Source: Artocarpus heterophyllus
Taxonomy: Eukaryota > Streptophyta > Magnoliopsida > Rosales > Moraceae
DNA: 64,000 bases
Assembly (NCBI GenBank): GCA_025403435.1
Contig: CM046347.1
Coordinates: 19,673,507 to 19,737,506, forward strand
Reading direction: 5' to 3'
The notes under the pieces are model-generated. The model searched no databases and was not told where the DNA came from. It saw only the letters and a list, made by a program, of their open reading frames with translations. Shown piece after piece: positions 11,111-22,044 of the stretch. Each line of letters begins with the position of its first letter. Within the stretch, counting starts at the first letter, position 1. Both the position numbers and the translations under genes were made by a program.

Positions 11111-11618
11111 CAGGTTTTTACATAAATTTGTAAGTTTGTGATCATGCTATATGTATAAAGTATATGATCTTAATCTCTCATATGCTTGAATTTAATCTTA
11201 TAAAGAGTTGGCACTCTAGGTTTCTATATATTTTTATGTTATTATGGATTACATGGTGAATGTTATTAATTAATTATAGTTGATTAAATTATTATGTAAT
11301 TATTTATTTATTAATTAATTTATACCAGTTATGGTTCCTTAGAAGTTAGAATGTGTATCTAGGTTTTTTGTGTAATTAGATGGCAGACTATCATTTCCGT
11401 CTAGGAATTATTATTTAATTTCAAATTTGTAAGAATTTTGTAATTGAATAATCATTTAGAGAAGATAGATCTAAGAGGCCAATCTAGAAGATAGATGATA
11501 GCATCATCAGGTATTTTCTGAGTCTCTTATTTTATGTTTTTGAATTGTTGAAAATAAAATTAATAAATTGCATTAAAAACTGTTTTTTTTTTCTAAAAAG
11601 CATGGTTTGTGCTCGGTC

Positions 11619-11818
11619 GGCATGCCGAACCTTTAAGTTTGGCAGGCCGATAGTCACAGATTGGTAGGCCAGACTTCAGGTTTGATAGGCCGTCGGTGGG
11701 GCAGAAATCTGATGGCTCTGGTAGCAGGCCAAACTTTCTATTTCGACAGGCTGATATGTCATGACCAACAAGTCGACCTGAAAAGATCTGTAGGCCAAAG
11801 GGTTATGATCGACAGGCC
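11619..11818. repeat. Leader array of palindromic boxes in copia A
   Basis: Cores begin at 11619, 11640, 11662 and 11683, then after a 39-bp gap at 11722, 11744, (a decayed site at 11766), 11788 and 11810. The same four-gap-five layout occurs in the leader of B, and four-gap-four in C. The array lies between the primer site and the gag start, in transcribed untranslated RNA. The remaining leader (11111..11618, 11819..12789) is AT-rich and noncoding. Confidence 0.85.
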
Positions 11819-12789
11819 GATCACATAGATCGATAAAACCGCAGAGAACTGGAAATTTTTCTAGAAAAGGTGTAGTTTTCTGATGTAGTTTTGATTTTAT
11901 TTTTGGGATAATTCTGAGAAACATTAAATTTGGTTATAGCTGAAAATATAGAGTATTCGATCTATGCGAGATTGAAGACTTGAAGATGGATATTGCACAA
12001 AGAAGGATACAACTTGAAGATTCAAGGATGAAGGGTCGATAATATGTTTCGATTTATCTCTTGTAATCTTTATTTTCTATTCTCTAGGGTGGAACTATAA
12101 TATTACAGTTAGTTACTATTATTTTGCTTTGCTTGTCTGCATTATAATATGATTTGCCATGTATATTGATAACATGTCATATAAAATAGGGAGTGCCGCT
12201 CATTAAAATTGTTCATGCGTGTTCTTAAAATAAAACCTTGATTTCAAAAGAATGAGTAGGAGAAAGTTTTTGAAGAGAGGACCTACAGCCTCCATCGTTG
12301 GTCTATAGGTAACACATGGTGGTTTCAACCCCTAGGAAGAGACTTTATCATGTACCAGGTTAAATCTCCTAGAGGATAAAGTATTTTAGCATGATTTATC
12401 ATTGCACACCCCTAGGTGGTGATTATAAATCATCGATAAAATGTTAAAACAATGGTTATACACTCTTGTTAATTTTATTATTAATCTCTCCTAGGAGCTC
12501 TGTTGATAACATTAATGGCCAAAGAAGCGATTATTAATATATGCTAGATCATACGGTTCCTGGATGGCATATATTAATCAGGAAGGGATCTATATTCCTG
12601 ATTAAATTTGGCAAGACTCCCTTAAGAGCTTGTTGAATTCTGAGTTGGGAATTATCGTTGTAAGGTTATGATATTTTTAAGGTTTTGACACATAAACACA
12701 TTTATGCTATACATGATTGTGTTATCTTACTAAATTATTATGATATGTTTGTTTATATTTGGTATATGATTCTTTATTGTAGATTAAAA

Positions 12790-15700
12790 ATGTCTAAAAA
12801 TGCTTTATCATCGATACTTTACAAAAAACAATTAACCGATGAGAACTATAATAATTGGAAACAGAACCTAAACATCGTCTTTTCTTTTGAGAAACTGAAA
12901 TTTGTGTTGACAACACCTTGTCCTCTAGAGCCTATGGGAGATTCCACTGACGATCAAATCCAAGCATATGATCATTGGAAAGATATCGATGATCAGGCCC
13001 GTTGCTATGTTTTGGCCAGCATGAATAAGGTGCTGCAGGCTCCACATGAGGATTATGAGATTGCTAGGCAGATCTTGGATAATCTGGAAGACATGTTTAG
13101 AAGCCAGGCCTTAACAAAGTGGCAATGGGTGCTTCGAAAACTCTTGAACTACAAACAAAGGCCGAGGATGTCTGTGAAGGAACATATGATGTTTGTCATG
13201 GGTTACCTTGCTGAGGGTTAGATCAATGGAGTTGACATCGATGTTGAAACTCAGATGACTATGGTCATTGAGACTCTATCTAAGGAATTCATTTCGTTTA
13301 AAGCTACATTTAATTTGAGAAATAGATAGGATATGACTTTAACATAGTTGATGAAATAGTTATAGGATTTTGAACTTCTGATCAAAGAGTCTCCTACTAG
13401 TGGCGAGGCCAACTTGGCAGCTGCTTCTGGTTCCAATCCTAACCCTGGGAATGGAAAGAAACAATGAGCCAAGAACGGGAAGTCTTCTATTCTTGTGAAT
13501 AGCAAGAACAAGAAGCACAAGAAAAAGAACCCAAAGAAGCTCTAGTGCTTCTTCTACGGGAAGGTCAGGCACATAAAGAAGAATTGCAAGGACTTCCTTT
13601 CAGAAGGAGGTAGGTGTGACTTTTGTATTTTGAAACTTGTTTAATTGAGGAATCCAGTAACATTTGGGTCATACATTTCGGAGCAACTAATCATGTTTGT
13701 GTTTCTCTGTAAGGGTTCAAAGAAACGAGAAGTTTGCTGCATGAAGACTTCACACTTTGGATGGGCGATGGATCATTGGTCTTAGCTGAAGCAGTGGGAG
13801 ACGTCCATCTCTATTTTGATAATTATAGGAATTTAATTTTGCAAGATTGTATTTATGTTCCTAAATTTAAAAGGAATTTGATTTATGTAGCTTGTTTATT
13901 TAAAGACTCATATTTTGTTTCTTTTAATAATAAAGTGGTGATTCATAAAAATAAATCTTTTATATGTTCTAGATAGATGCAAAATAATTTATATTTTATT
14001 AAACCTAAGATAGACTTACTGCTTAATGTTGAGATGAATGATAATAACTCCAAAAGACTTAAAATTTCTTAAGACTTATCTTTGGCATTTGCGACTTGGT
14101 CATATTAACTGGAATATGATTCAAAGGTTGGTAAGGGATGGACTTTTAAGTCACTTAAAGGTGGAATCTATACCACAATGTGAATCTTGTTTAGAGGGTA
14201 AAATGACAAAAAGACCATTTGGGTCTAGGGCAATAGGGCTAAAGGGGTTCTAGGACTTATGCATAGTAATGTTTGTGGACCTATGAACATCCGGGCACAA
14301 AGAGGGTATGAGTATTTCATTACTTTTATTGATGATTACTCAAGGCATAGGTATGTGTAACTAATATATCACAAAAGCAAAACTTATGACAAGTTCATGG
14401 AGTTTTAGGCTGAAGTTGAAAGGCAATTGGGTAGACCCATGAAGGCACTTCGATTCGATCAAGGTAGTGAATACCTTTCTGATGAGTTTTTAGGACACTT
14501 ATTAGAAAATGAGATTTTATCCCATTTGACTACGCTGGGCACTTTGCAGCAGAATGGCATGGCAAAGAGAAGGAATAGGACTTTGTTGGACATGGTTAGG
14601 TCTATGATGAGTTATTCATCATTGCCTTTATCCTTTTGAGGATATGCATTACAAACCGCATGTTATCTTTTGAACAATGTGCCTTCAAAATCGGTTCCTG
14701 AAACTCCTCATAAGTTATGCATAGGGAAGAAGACATCCTTAAACCATATTCGCATATGGGGATGTCTAGCTCATATCTTGTTTAGGGATGTGAATAAGTT
14801 GGAAGCATGTTCGAAAGTTTACGTGTTTGTAGGACATCCAAAAGGGACTAAAAGGAGTTATTTCTATAACCCAAAGGAAAATAAAGTCGTGGTTTCAACT
14901 AATACAACTTTCCTTGAGGAAAGTTACATAAACAACTTTAAGCCTCGTAGCAAAGTGGTGCTCGAGGAGTTGGTGAGTGATCCGATCACTCCAGGGGTTT
15001 CGGTGGAAATCACTCCAATCAGTGTAGAAAAATCAAATGAACCTGAACAACAACCTAAGGGACTTCGGCGTAATGAGAGGATTAGGAGTCAACCCGAAAG
15101 GTATATATTCAATGGTGATGTCTTCTTGGCTGAACTAGATGAACATGATAGGGATCCTTATACTTATGTAGAGGCTATAGAGGATGTTGATTCAAAACTT
15201 TGGACAGAGGCCATAAACATAGAAATGAAGTCTATTGAGACTAATTGGGTCTGAGAACTTGTGGATCTTCCCGAAGGGGTTAAACCTATCGAGTGTGAAT
15301 GGATCTACAAGAGAAAGAGAGGAGTGGATGGAAAGGTCGAAACCTTTAAGGCTAGACTGGTAGCTAAGATATACACGCAAAAGGAAGGAATAAATTATGA
15401 GAAAACTTTTTTACCTACAGCCATGCTTAGGTCTATCTGGATTCTCTTGTCCATAGCTGCCGTTCTCGACTAAGAGATTTGGCAGATGGATGTCAAGACT
15501 GCTTTTCAAAATGGCTATCTTGATGAGTCCATTTATATAGAACAACCTGATGGGTTCAAGGCTAAGGGTCAGGAGGGTAAGGTTTGTTAGCTGCTAAAGT
15601 CAATTTATGGACTTAAACAGGCTTCTTGTTCTTGGAACATAAGATTTGATCAAGTAATCAAGACTTATGGGTTTGCATAAAATGTGGACTAACCATGTGT

Positions 15701-16849
15701 TTACAAACACATTAAGGATGAGAAGGTGGTTTTTCTATTGCTCTATCTAGATGACATTTTGCTACTTAGCAACGAGGTTGGGGCATTATCATCAGTCAAA
15801 TTATGGTTGACCAAGCAGTTTGACATGAAGGACTTAGGCGAGGCTAATTTTGTTCTCGATATCTAAATCATTCGAGATAGGAAGAACAAAATAATAGCTT
15901 TGTCCCAGGCCAGCTGCATAGATAAGATTCTCAGGAGGTTTGCAATGTAGGATTCAAAGAAAGGTGGGCAACCATCTAGGTCTGAAATTACTTTTTCTAA
16001 GAAAGACTCTCCAAAGTCTGAAGAAGCAAGAGAATACATGAAGATTCTTAGGAGGTTTGCAATGTAGGATTCAAAGAAAGGTGGGCAACCATCTAGGTCT
16101 GAAATTACTTTTTTCTAAGAAAGACTCTCCAAAGTCTGAAGAAGCAAGAGAATATATGAAGAAGGTGCCTTATGCTTTGGCAGTGGGTAGTCTCAAATAT
16201 GCCATGCTTTGTACACGACCGGATACTTGTTATGTGGTCGAGATTGTAAATCGATTTCAGGTGGATCTAGGATAGAACCGTTGGGTTACGGTCAAGCATA
16301 TTTTCAAGTATTTGAGAACGACTCGAGGGTATATGTTTGTGTATTTGGGTGAGGATTTGACTCCTCTAGGATACACTGACTCAGATTTTAATCCTGTTTG
16401 GATTTGAGGAGATTGACTTCAGGTTTTATGTTTACTCTAGTCGATGGTGCCATCAGTTGGAGAAGTGTGAAGCAAGATTGCAGTTTGGATTCAACAATGG
16501 AGGCTGTGTATGTGGTAGCTAGTGATGCTTCAAAAGAAGCAGTGTGGCTCTACAAGTTCCTTGGGGATCTTGAGGTACTTCCGAGTATGATAAGGCGGTA
16601 TCGCTGTACTGTGATAACCGTGCAACGGTAGCTAATGCTAAGGAACCAAGATTTCACATAAAGAGTAAACATATTGATCGGAAGTATCATGTGATAAAGG
16701 ACTTCGTAGAGGGCGGGCATGTCACTGTTTACAAAATCACATCCGAGGACAATTTAGTTGATCCATTCATGAAGACACTAACTGCAAGAGTTTTCGATAG
16801 GCATATGGAAGCTATGGGGATGCGGCATTTGTCATATTTACTCATTTAG
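12790..16849 (+). pseudogene. Copia A gag-pol polyprotein, broken
   Basis: Decayed Gag-Pol polyprotein. The start chosen is MSKNALSS at 12790, shared with B and C; an upstream in-frame ATG lies in leader sequence. Order: UBN2-type Gag (12790..about 13600) with a basic stretch and zinc knuckle; protease (the expected D-S-G-A reads H-F-G-A); GAG-pre-integrase with an H-H-C-C pattern ('LWHLRLGHI' and 'CESCLEGK'); integrase core about 14260..14640; RT with YLDD at 15744..15755; RNase H ending at 16849. Stops and frameshifts occur throughout, several of them TAG or TAA where sibling copies have CAG or CAA (for example 13357, 13363, 15864). A 117-bp tandem duplication lies in the RT/RNase H junction. 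It is not functional as it stands. Confidence 0.9.
15926..16160 (+). repeat. 117-bp tandem duplication in the copia A pol
   Basis: The segment starting AAGATTCTCAGGAGG near 15924 repeats from 16041, with period 117 (39 codons) and near identity. The second copy has one extra T in a T run (near 16108), which shifts the frame. B and C have a single copy, so the duplication is specific to A. Confidence 0.85.
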
Positions 16850-16863
16850 TGCAAGTGAGAGAT

Positions 16864-18948
16864 TGTTGGACGTGTATACCTTAAGGAGTAAAAATGTAAT
16901 ATGTTTTTGGAGACTTTTTTTTATCAATAAAGAACATATTTATTTTTTATATACCAAATATTGTCTCCTTTACGTTTATATTTGTTGAATGTATGTAAGC
17001 AAACAAAAGTCTAAGACTGTCGATCTAAACCTTTAAGAATTGGGCATATGTAGATCATTTATATTTGTCTCCTTTACGTTTATATTTGTTGAATGGACAG
17101 ATTATGCGGAAGATATGATTCTTAAGGTGATGGCCTAAATTATATGATCCGCAATCGAGAGAATAAAGTTGGGTGCTTTATTCATACAAAGATTATTATA
17201 TTGTCTATATCCTTAATGGGAGATGGTTTGTCTTGGCCATCGAAGGTGGACTCCACGAATATAAACATTGATGCATTGTCATAGGTGAAGATGTATTAGA
17301 TCGAGACATAAAGTGAATTGATTTGGATAATAATTTTGTCTCGGCAAATCGATTCACTTTAGACAATCATATATTTGTGTCTTAATCCTAAGATGAATAG
17401 TGGGCCCGTTGTATTGACTTATGTCTTGACTTACGTTGGAGACATGACTCTTGATAGTGTAGACTTTTTATTCATAGATATAGAATCCATAGCTCCTCTT
17501 TAGGAGTCATTGATATTCTCTTATAAGCGTTATCCTGTAATTAGAAAACTAGAGCGCTTAGCCATTTGGATACATAAGTATAACGGAATGGTATACCATC
17601 GTTGGATGGTAAGTTTTTCAATGGTGAGATAATGGAACATAAGATAAAATTAATTAAGAAGGTAAGACAGAATTTGTCTTTAAGCCGATTATGGATAATC
17701 CTATGGGGGTACGACACATTATGATATGTCATGGAAACTTAGCTATACGGGCGTCGAAATTCTATATAGTTCAAGAGTATAGCTCTAAGCTTTTAGTGGA
17801 GTTGCATTGGAGTTGATAATTATGAATTGTATATCTAGGATATTGGGTTTCATAATTATCGGGTGCTTGAACGATAAAGGTCCATTAGGTCCCCTTTACT
17901 AGCTCATAAAAATCCTATAACGATACGGCATGCTTTTCTAATAATTGGTGACTTATATCATATTATCAGATTGGTTGAAATTTGATAGGATCAAATAATT
18001 CAAGTGTGTTTGTCAGTTGAATTAATTTTGTAGATTGGTTGAAATTTGATAGGATCAAATAATTCAAGTGTGTTTGTCAGTTGAATTAATTTTGTAGAAA
18101 ATTAATTCAAGATAAATTTGTTGAATTATCGGGATCAGATAATTCATGTCTGTTTATCGGTTGGATTAATTTTGAATAAATTAATTCAAGATAAACTTGT
18201 TGAATTATCAGGAATATTTATTTTTCTAGAGATTATCTAGATATGACTCTTTTAATCAGATAACTTTTCTATTGGGTTATTTAAATTAAAACTGAGGCTC
18301 TATCCCAAGAATCTCGGGTAGGAAATAAAGATTCACAAGGATTAAAAATCATAAGTTTGGTAGACTGGTCTTCAAGTTTGGCCTGCCGAAAGACTAAGCT
18401 TGGCAGGCCGATTTGCCAGTTCAGCCTGCCGACCAAGTGATAAATGGATCACATGTTTTCATGTGGGATTTATTAGATATTGATCTTGATTTGATTCTGA
18501 TTTGAATTTTTAAAGTCTTATCTAATAAGGACTGACCCTGGACCCGAACCTCTATAAATAGGGAGTGAGTCTCATAAGTTATTGAGATCAATTGAGAGAT
18601 TAAGAGTGAGACTCTGCCAATGAGACTTTGAAACTCTCCGGAGAGCTATTGTTCACACATTATAAACTATAGCTTTGGTTTTCTCAATTGATTGGAAGGA
18701 GAGTCATCGGGAAAAGCTATACGACATGCGCCCACACGTACACCAATCGTGGATAGAGAATAACAAAGAATGCCAATTGGTTGAGGTCCTTTTGGAACAT
18801 TATACTCTTCACAGATTGCAGGAGCTTTTTGGCAAATAAGGTTAGTAAGATCTAGTTAATTTATGCATATAGTATGTCAAACTTGTGTTTTGAAAAATAC
18901 TCTAATATTAAAAATTTTAAAATTTCACTGCATACTATTTTTCCAACA
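16864..18948 (+). repeat. 3' LTR of copia A (2085 bp)
   Basis: Begins TGTTGGACGTGTATACC just after the purine tract GTGAGAGAT and ends TTTTTCCAACA. It is longer than its partner, chiefly because of a 64-bp tandem duplication (17969..18096) and a partial duplication near 17063..17095. Four boxes begin at 18358, 18380, 18401 and 18423 (22, 21, 22 bp steps), and the TATA box lies near 18551. Confidence 0.9.
17969..18096 (+). repeat. 64-bp tandem duplication in the copia A 3' LTR
   Basis: GATTGGTTGAAATTTGATAG begins at 17969 and again at 18033, with the whole 64-bp unit repeated essentially without change. The 5' LTR at the matching place has one unit, so it arose after insertion. Confidence 0.85.
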
Positions 18949-19350
18949 ATACGCTGAGGTTGGATTCTTCTCGTAGCCTGGTCGGTGATGGTTGGGCTTT
19001 GAGAGCACGTTCTTTCGACCAGATGATGGGTTGTAAAGGGATATTAGGGCAACTTTTTCGATCGGCTTGGTTGGTGCATCCTGACCTATTGTTCCAAGGG
19101 TGCTTATCGAGCACACCCCCAATAGTAGCCCCTGGTGGACCTGGTCGTGTGATCAGCCAAGATGCACTATCGGACAAAGTCTCCTCGGTATGTTACATGT
19201 GCTCGTCTTGAAGGGGTAGCTTGCTTGGAGCCTTATCGTGTTTTCTTCTCTGAATGCCCAACGCCTCCGACATGTGTTGCCTTGTGATTATCGCTTTCCT
19301 TAACAGATGTAAGCATTACACCTCTTCGTACACTGTGTCAATAGCTGCCC
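18949..19350 (-). repeat. Right part of the Tat-type LTR beyond copia A
   Basis: GC-richer sequence continuing the LTR interrupted at 9207 (U3 side on the minus strand). Its outer edge could not be fixed. Overlapping open frames on both strands have no recognisable domain. Confidence 0.4.
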
Positions 19351-19473
19351 ATAAATAAGAGGGGTGTCCCCACTGCATTTACTTTGCTTTTGAATTTGAA
19401 TGTGTGTTTAGGACTTGGAATAAGCATTTCCCAACCACATCATCACTATTTTCTAAATAGGTAACTTCCAAAT

Positions 19474-21262
19474 ATGAGTGACTTGTCTGACTCCTAAAAC
19501 CGATTTAACGACAACTTGGAGATCTCAATTACATCTAGTAGTTTCGAGTTTATTGATCAGTCAAGCCTTGTGAGGGCCCTGACTTAGACTAGAGCAGCAC
19601 GACTGGAGAGAATACTTGAAGGCTAAGGGTCTGCCCTTGATCAGAACTTTTTCAAACTCTTGGACAGTATACCCTCCATCCATCCTTGCCAAAGGGAGGT
19701 ATACTTCCTCGGTCACATCCAGGCTAGCAGCGAACCATGCTCGACTGGTTGCTACCCTTTAGACCAATGATGGGACATTCTGCTAGGGCGATATAGGGCG
19801 AGCTGAAATTTTTAACAAGCTTAATAAGGAGTTGATAGTTTTGGCCGAGGAGAGGCAACAAACTAACGAAGTTGAGTAGGCTGAGCAAGGAGCCGAGGAA
19901 GAGGATGAGCCTTCTCCGGTTAGGATGATGGTTTAAGGATAGTATGTAAGAGTAACAAGTAATAGACCTATAAGTCCGTGGGCCCGAAAGGGGGCCTAAT
20001 AGAGGGTTATGGCGTTACACGGTAGGAGTGCCATTGGTGTCTAGTTCTAAGGACTCAACTGATAATACCTCTAACCTAAGGCCGTTGGTTGCAAACAAAG
20101 ACCTTGAGGACGTGATCTTGCTCCTCTACTTACAAGGTCATTCTAGATTAGAGGTCTTGCCTGAAGACCCGTCTTTTTATTTATCTTTTTGGGTGTCCCA
20201 ATCAACTTTTAACCTTGTTGTTGTCCTTCTATAGACACGTCTTCTCGCCAGCTAACAAAGGAGGACTGCATAGAGATGATGGTGTCCCTATAGGACAAAG
20301 GCAAGGGGAAGGTGACTAGAAAGTGAAGGAGTTTCAATGCTTTCGCCCCAGCATCTCAACTTAGTTCCTAATAGCTCGGGAGCACTTTTGAATGAAGGGG
20401 GCCTTCCGAACAAGCATGTTCACCTCCGCCTTCACCCCCAGTAGTCCAATCTGATCAGGGGCAGAGATTGACTTGGCAACCGTTACGCCCCTCTGTGGTC
20501 AACAACGTCTAAAGCGCAGTTCCCAATGAGGCCTTTTTTTAGCGAAGTTTGTTGCAGGCCTTATTAGGAAAACTTTAAGGCTACATTTAAGCACATGGTC
20601 TGAGTAAGTGTGCACTTGCCCATTGAGTTTGAATCCCCAAGCTATTCCTTCTTTTTTTTTTTCTCCTTTTTCTTGTTTTTTTTCCTAACATCATCTTTAA
20701 TAGGTTTATGCAGCACTAAAGATCATCAATCTACAGGCCGAGTAGCAAGTTTTGTAGCAGAAAGAGAGGACCATCGAGGCACACAGCCCCAGATAAAGTC
20801 AAGGAAGGCCAAGCTAAATTAGAGGAGGACTAACCCAAGTGAAGGTGGCTCTCAAAGGAGTGAAGGCAGATACTATTTCGACCTGTGAGGAGGTTGAAGG
20901 GGCCTAAGAGGCAACGAGAATCACAACGGTCGAGCATGATCGATACCTTCTAGAGGTAATTCTGGGCTTACTTACTGATTGTGCGAACTAGGTAATAGAG
21001 AACTTCAAAAGCACTAGGGAGTTCTCTAACAACTACTTCATGGGCATGAGGGACCTTCATGAGGATATCGTCACTAAGGATCCTGAGGCCGCAGTCTTTG
21101 ATTGGTCCGTGATCAACGATTCTGAGGAAGATGTCAAGGACGATGATGAAGAAGAGGGTGACCAAGTGGCTGCTTGGGCCGAAGCTGGGCAGGCGACGAT
21201 GGGGAAGAGTAATTAGGCTATTGTGGACCTCAAAGGCGAGGAAGCCAACAACAATGCCTGAC
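19474..21262 (+). pseudogene. Opposite-strand reading frame of the Tat-type element (aORF-like), broken
   Basis: A protein-like frame on the plus strand, opposite to the element's pol. It starts near MSDLSDS (19474), with 'FEFIDQSSLVRAL' soon after, then an acidic Glu-rich part near 19850..19920. The end is best preserved: 'VIENFKSTREFSNNYF' followed by an acidic tail (EDVKDDDEEEGD) and a final stop near 21260. Several in-frame stops and shifts interrupt it. Codon-like composition and the acidic C-terminus support past coding. Plant Tat-lineage elements are known to carry extra ORFs, often antisense, between pol and the 3' LTR, and the position here fits. A CATAAATAAG motif near 19350 could be its TATA region (inference). 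It could instead be captured host sequence. Confidence 0.5.
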
Positions 21263-21501
21263 TGGATAATTAAGACCCTGATCATTGCACTTTTGTACTT
21301 CTGTTTGAGCTTAGGAGGTGCTCGATTATTGTATCTCCCCCTTATCAACTACAATAAATTTATTTCTTTTTTAAGCGTTGAGTCATTTGGACTAGTGGTT
21401 CTTATCATTTATTTTTATTTACTTACTATTATGTTTTGCATGCGTATTTTTTCCTCGAGCAGCTTGTCGCACTTGAAGTTTCACTTTTTATGTGCGTGTG
21501 C

Positions 21502-21523
21502 ATATATATATATATATATATAT
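21502..21523. repeat. (AT)n microsatellite
   Basis: About eleven AT units next to a short GTGTG stretch. Likely polymorphic. Confidence 0.9.
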
Positions 21524-22044
21524 CTGTTGTTAAGCTATTATGCTCGGGGGATCAAATTATCGATCAATAGTAGCCCTCCAGACTTGGCAAAACCTTTTGT
21601 CTAAGTTTAGTTATAATTGAGTTATACCCTTTAACCAGGCAATCCTCAAATTTAGGTGCTGGCCCGACTAGTCCTTTGGTTTTTGTGGTGGGCTATATAG
21701 TCAAGCGCACTCGATATAATACCATTTTGAGTTACGAGCAGTTTGTTCTTGTTTAGATGTAATATCCCTCCACCCTTTAGTAGCCCCCTAAACGAGCAAG
21801 CACGGGTAGCTCGCCATTTGGCGGAGGTGGATCTACTATTTTTTCTGTGGTTAATGGTCAGCTTACATGCTGACCTGCTCTTCCTGAAGTGTTTAGGCTT
21901 ATGTAGTTGGCGTTGCAGCCGAGCAAGTTAGACCTGTCCAAAAGGTGTCGTTTTCATTGACGTATATTTTTACAATTTTCAAGAGTTGTACAACAAGTTG
22001 TAGAAGTATATCGAACCAAAGGTCAAAAAAGGAGTACTAGTTTT

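Larger units (their letters stand above)
9208..18948 (+). mobile_element. Ty1/copia retrotransposon A (full length, decayed)
   Basis: Plus-strand copia element with two LTRs (9208..11096, 16864..18948), an initiator-Met primer site, a long leader with palindromic boxes, a gag-pol reading frame broken by many stops, and a purine-rich tract before the 3' LTR. Flanking pentamers (TTGCG left, ATACG right) match at only three positions, so no clean target duplication survives. It sits inside the Tat-type LTR. Elements B, C and solo LTR F belong to the same family. Confidence 0.92.

Noticed and set aside
9208..18948. Clean target-site duplication for copia A
   Set aside because: Flanking pentamers TTGCG and ATACG differ at two positions; not enough to call a duplication.
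18925..19211. Overlapping open frames on both strands right of copia A
   Set aside because: They cross the LTR boundary at 18948 or lie in Tat LTR sequence; composition, not coding, explains them.
20968..21348. 126-codon minus-strand open frame
   Set aside because: It is antisense to the better-supported plus-strand acidic frame ending near 21260.
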